NCBI GenBank assembly: GCA_028682985.1
Contig: JAJRAE010000130.1
Span: forward strand, 1 to 7,716
Direction of reading: 5' to 3'
DNA from: Methanobacterium sp.
GTDB taxonomy: Archaea > Methanobacteriota > Methanobacteria > Methanobacteriales > Methanobacteriaceae
DNA: 7,716 nucleotides
Part shown: positions 6,608 to 7,716 of the stretch, one piece after another
How positions within the stretch are numbered: position 1 is the first letter of the stretch
Layout of the letters: every line of letters starts with the position of its first letter
Notes under the pieces: generated by a model
The model's input: the letters and a program-made list of their open reading frames with translations, nothing else
What the model was told of the DNA's origin: nothing
Databases searched by the model: none
Made by a program: the position numbers and the translations under genes

Positions 6608-7716
6608 ATGAATATTGCAGTATTTCATAATCTACCCTCAGGCGGGGCTAAAAGAGCCCTACATGGCTATGTCAATTACCTTAACCAGCATGATCATACC
6701 GTGGATGTATACGTGCCGTCCACGGCTAATGAGGAATTTCTTCCACTAAAAGAAGTATCAAACAATGTTAAAATCTTTCCAGTTAAAAAAACTTTTAAAG
6801 GCTCCTTATACTCCACTTTTCGCTATGTTTCACCCCTGATAAAATCTATTTCTTTACGGGATCTGGAGATCACCCAGAAAGAGATAGCTGAAACAATTAA
6901 TTCAGAAGATTATGATGTGGTAATCAGTGAACAGGACCAGTACACCATGACCCCCTTCTTTTTAAAGTACATAAAACATCCCACTGTTTATTACTGTCCT
7001 CAGCCCCCAAGAAATGAAGCTATACTAGAGAAGGTGGAAAACCTATCAACCTCCAATAATCAGGTAAATCCCATAAAAAGGCTTATCTTTAGCAGGGCGG
7101 ATAGTAAAGACCTTAAAATTGATCAGGAAAATATTTCCTATGCCCAAAACATTCTTACCAACTCATACTTCACCAGAGAATCTATATTAAGGGTTTACGG
7201 TCTAAACTCTTTTGTTTCCTATTTAGGGATTGATACAAATCTGTTCCGACCACTGGATGTCCCTGAAGAAGATTTTGTACTTTCTGTAGGTAGCTGTCGA
7301 CCATCTAAGGGTTACGATTTTATAATAAGGTCATTGGCTTTAATTGACCCTGAATTCCGTCCTAAATTAGTTATTGTTTCTAATTTCTCCCTGCCCGACT
7401 GGAAAACTTATCTTGAGAAGCTCGCCTCTCAGCTGGGTGTGGAACTGGAAATATTAGACATGATCGATGATGAGAAACTGGTTATGCTATATAATAAGGC
7501 CAGATTGGTGCTTTATGCCCCTTATATGGAGCCCTTTGGACTGGTTCCTCTTGAAGCCATGGGCTGCGGCACTCCGGTTGTGGGTGTGAAGGAGGGGGGA
7601 ATAAGGGAAACAGTGATTCATAAGAAGACTGGTTTGCACAGTGAACGGGATGAGGAACTATTTGCAGAAGCAACCAGGCAACTGCTATCCCGGGATCTGG
7701 AAAGATACACCATGTC
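6608..7716 (+). CDS. Family 4 glycosyltransferase (partial, C-terminus beyond right edge)
   Basis: The frame opens with ATG at 6608 and stays open for 369 codons to the window end. The N-terminal domain starts MNIAVFHNLPSGGAKRALHG, with the GT4 glycine loop SGG at 11-13. VISEQDQYT (105-113) and VYYCPQPPRNEA (127-138) follow; a PQPPR block like this occurs in several mannosyltransferase-like GT4 enzymes, from memory. SYLGIDTNLFRP (204-215) begins the donor domain, VLSVGSCRPSKGYD (224-237) carries R231 and K234, and E308 to E316 in EPFGLVPLE is the E-x7-E signature, followed by AMGCGTPVVG. Only the last helices are missing. GGATGGT at 6597-6603 is a close-set binding site. It is probably cotranscribed with the GT2 gene before it. 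The family is clear and the sugar is unknown. Confidence 0.92.
   Translation, partial: MNIAVFHNLPSGGAKRALHGYVNYLNQHDHTVDVYVPSTANEEFLPLKEVSNNVKIFPVKKTFKGSLYSTFRYVSPLIKSISLRDLEITQKEIAETINSEDYDVVISEQDQYTMTPFFLKYIKHPTVYYCPQPPRNEAILEKVENLSTSNNQVNPIKRLIFSRADSKDLKIDQENISYAQNILTNSYFTRESILRVYGLNSFVSYLGIDTNLFRPLDVPEEDFVLSVGSCRPSKGYDFIIRSLALIDPEFRPKLVIVSNFSLPDWKTYLEKLASQLGVELEILDMIDDEKLVMLYNKARLVLYAPYMEPFGLVPLEAMGCGTPVVGVKEGGIRETVIHKKTGLHSERDEELFAEATRQLLSRDLERYTM

Noticed and set aside
7482..7673. Minus-strand open frame of 63 codons rich in Pro, Ser and His
   Set aside because: It is antisense to the donor-binding region of the partial GT4 gene, whose plus-strand frame carries the E-x7-E signature.
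1..7716. Novel defence or other undescribed system
   Set aside because: Every gene-sized frame belongs to a known surface-glycan or membrane family; no nuclease, reverse transcriptase, toxin or helicase signature was seen on either strand.

Overview
The window looks like a piece of a methanogenic archaeon, most likely a member of the Methanobacteriales (Methanobacterium or a close relative). The coding DNA is AT-rich, the intergenic DNA is more so, and TATA-box-like elements sit about 25-30 bp before plausible transcription starts. Ribosome binding sites are of the GGAG/GAGG/GGTGA kind. The left-edge gene resembles the first subunit of the energy-converting hydrogenase Eha, and a DUF1616 ectodomain protein lies next to it. 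The assignment is an inference from protein character; no rRNA or other marker gene is present.

Layout. (1) Positions 1-247, minus strand: the 5' part of a small membrane protein, probably EhaA, running off the left edge. (2) 248-492: an AT-rich divergent promoter region with an imperfect inverted repeat on the Eha-like side and a TATA-like element on the other. (3) 493-3361, plus strand: a three-gene run coding for a membrane-anchored DUF1616 protein, a UDP-sugar 4-epimerase whose specificity residue suggests N-acetylhexosamine substrates, and a 14-helix polysaccharide flippase. (4) 3362-3414: a short convergent terminator region. (5) 3415-5438, minus strand: a two-gene unit, a GT4 glycosyltransferase followed by a WaaE-like GT2 glycosyltransferase. 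(6) 5439-5576: a second divergent promoter region. (7) 5577 to the right edge, plus strand: a rhamnosyltransferase-like GT2 that starts with TTG, then a GT4 glycosyltransferase cut by the window end. The GT4 gene has no stop codon in the window.

How the genes fit together. This is a surface-glycan locus: one enzyme makes an activated sugar (epimerase), four glycosyltransferases assemble an oligosaccharide on a lipid carrier at the inner face of the membrane, and the flippase moves the lipid-linked product outward. The DUF1616 protein would present a sequon-rich domain outside the cell. The end product (N-glycan, pseudomurein-related polymer or exopolysaccharide) cannot be decided from this window. 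No polymerase, ligase or oligosaccharyltransferase is visible.

I found no new defence system, mobile element, CRISPR array or RNA gene. The points most worth following up are the epimerase specificity, the stand-alone sequon-rich DUF1616 protein, the inserted segment in the GT2 at 5577, and the inverted repeat before the Eha-like gene.
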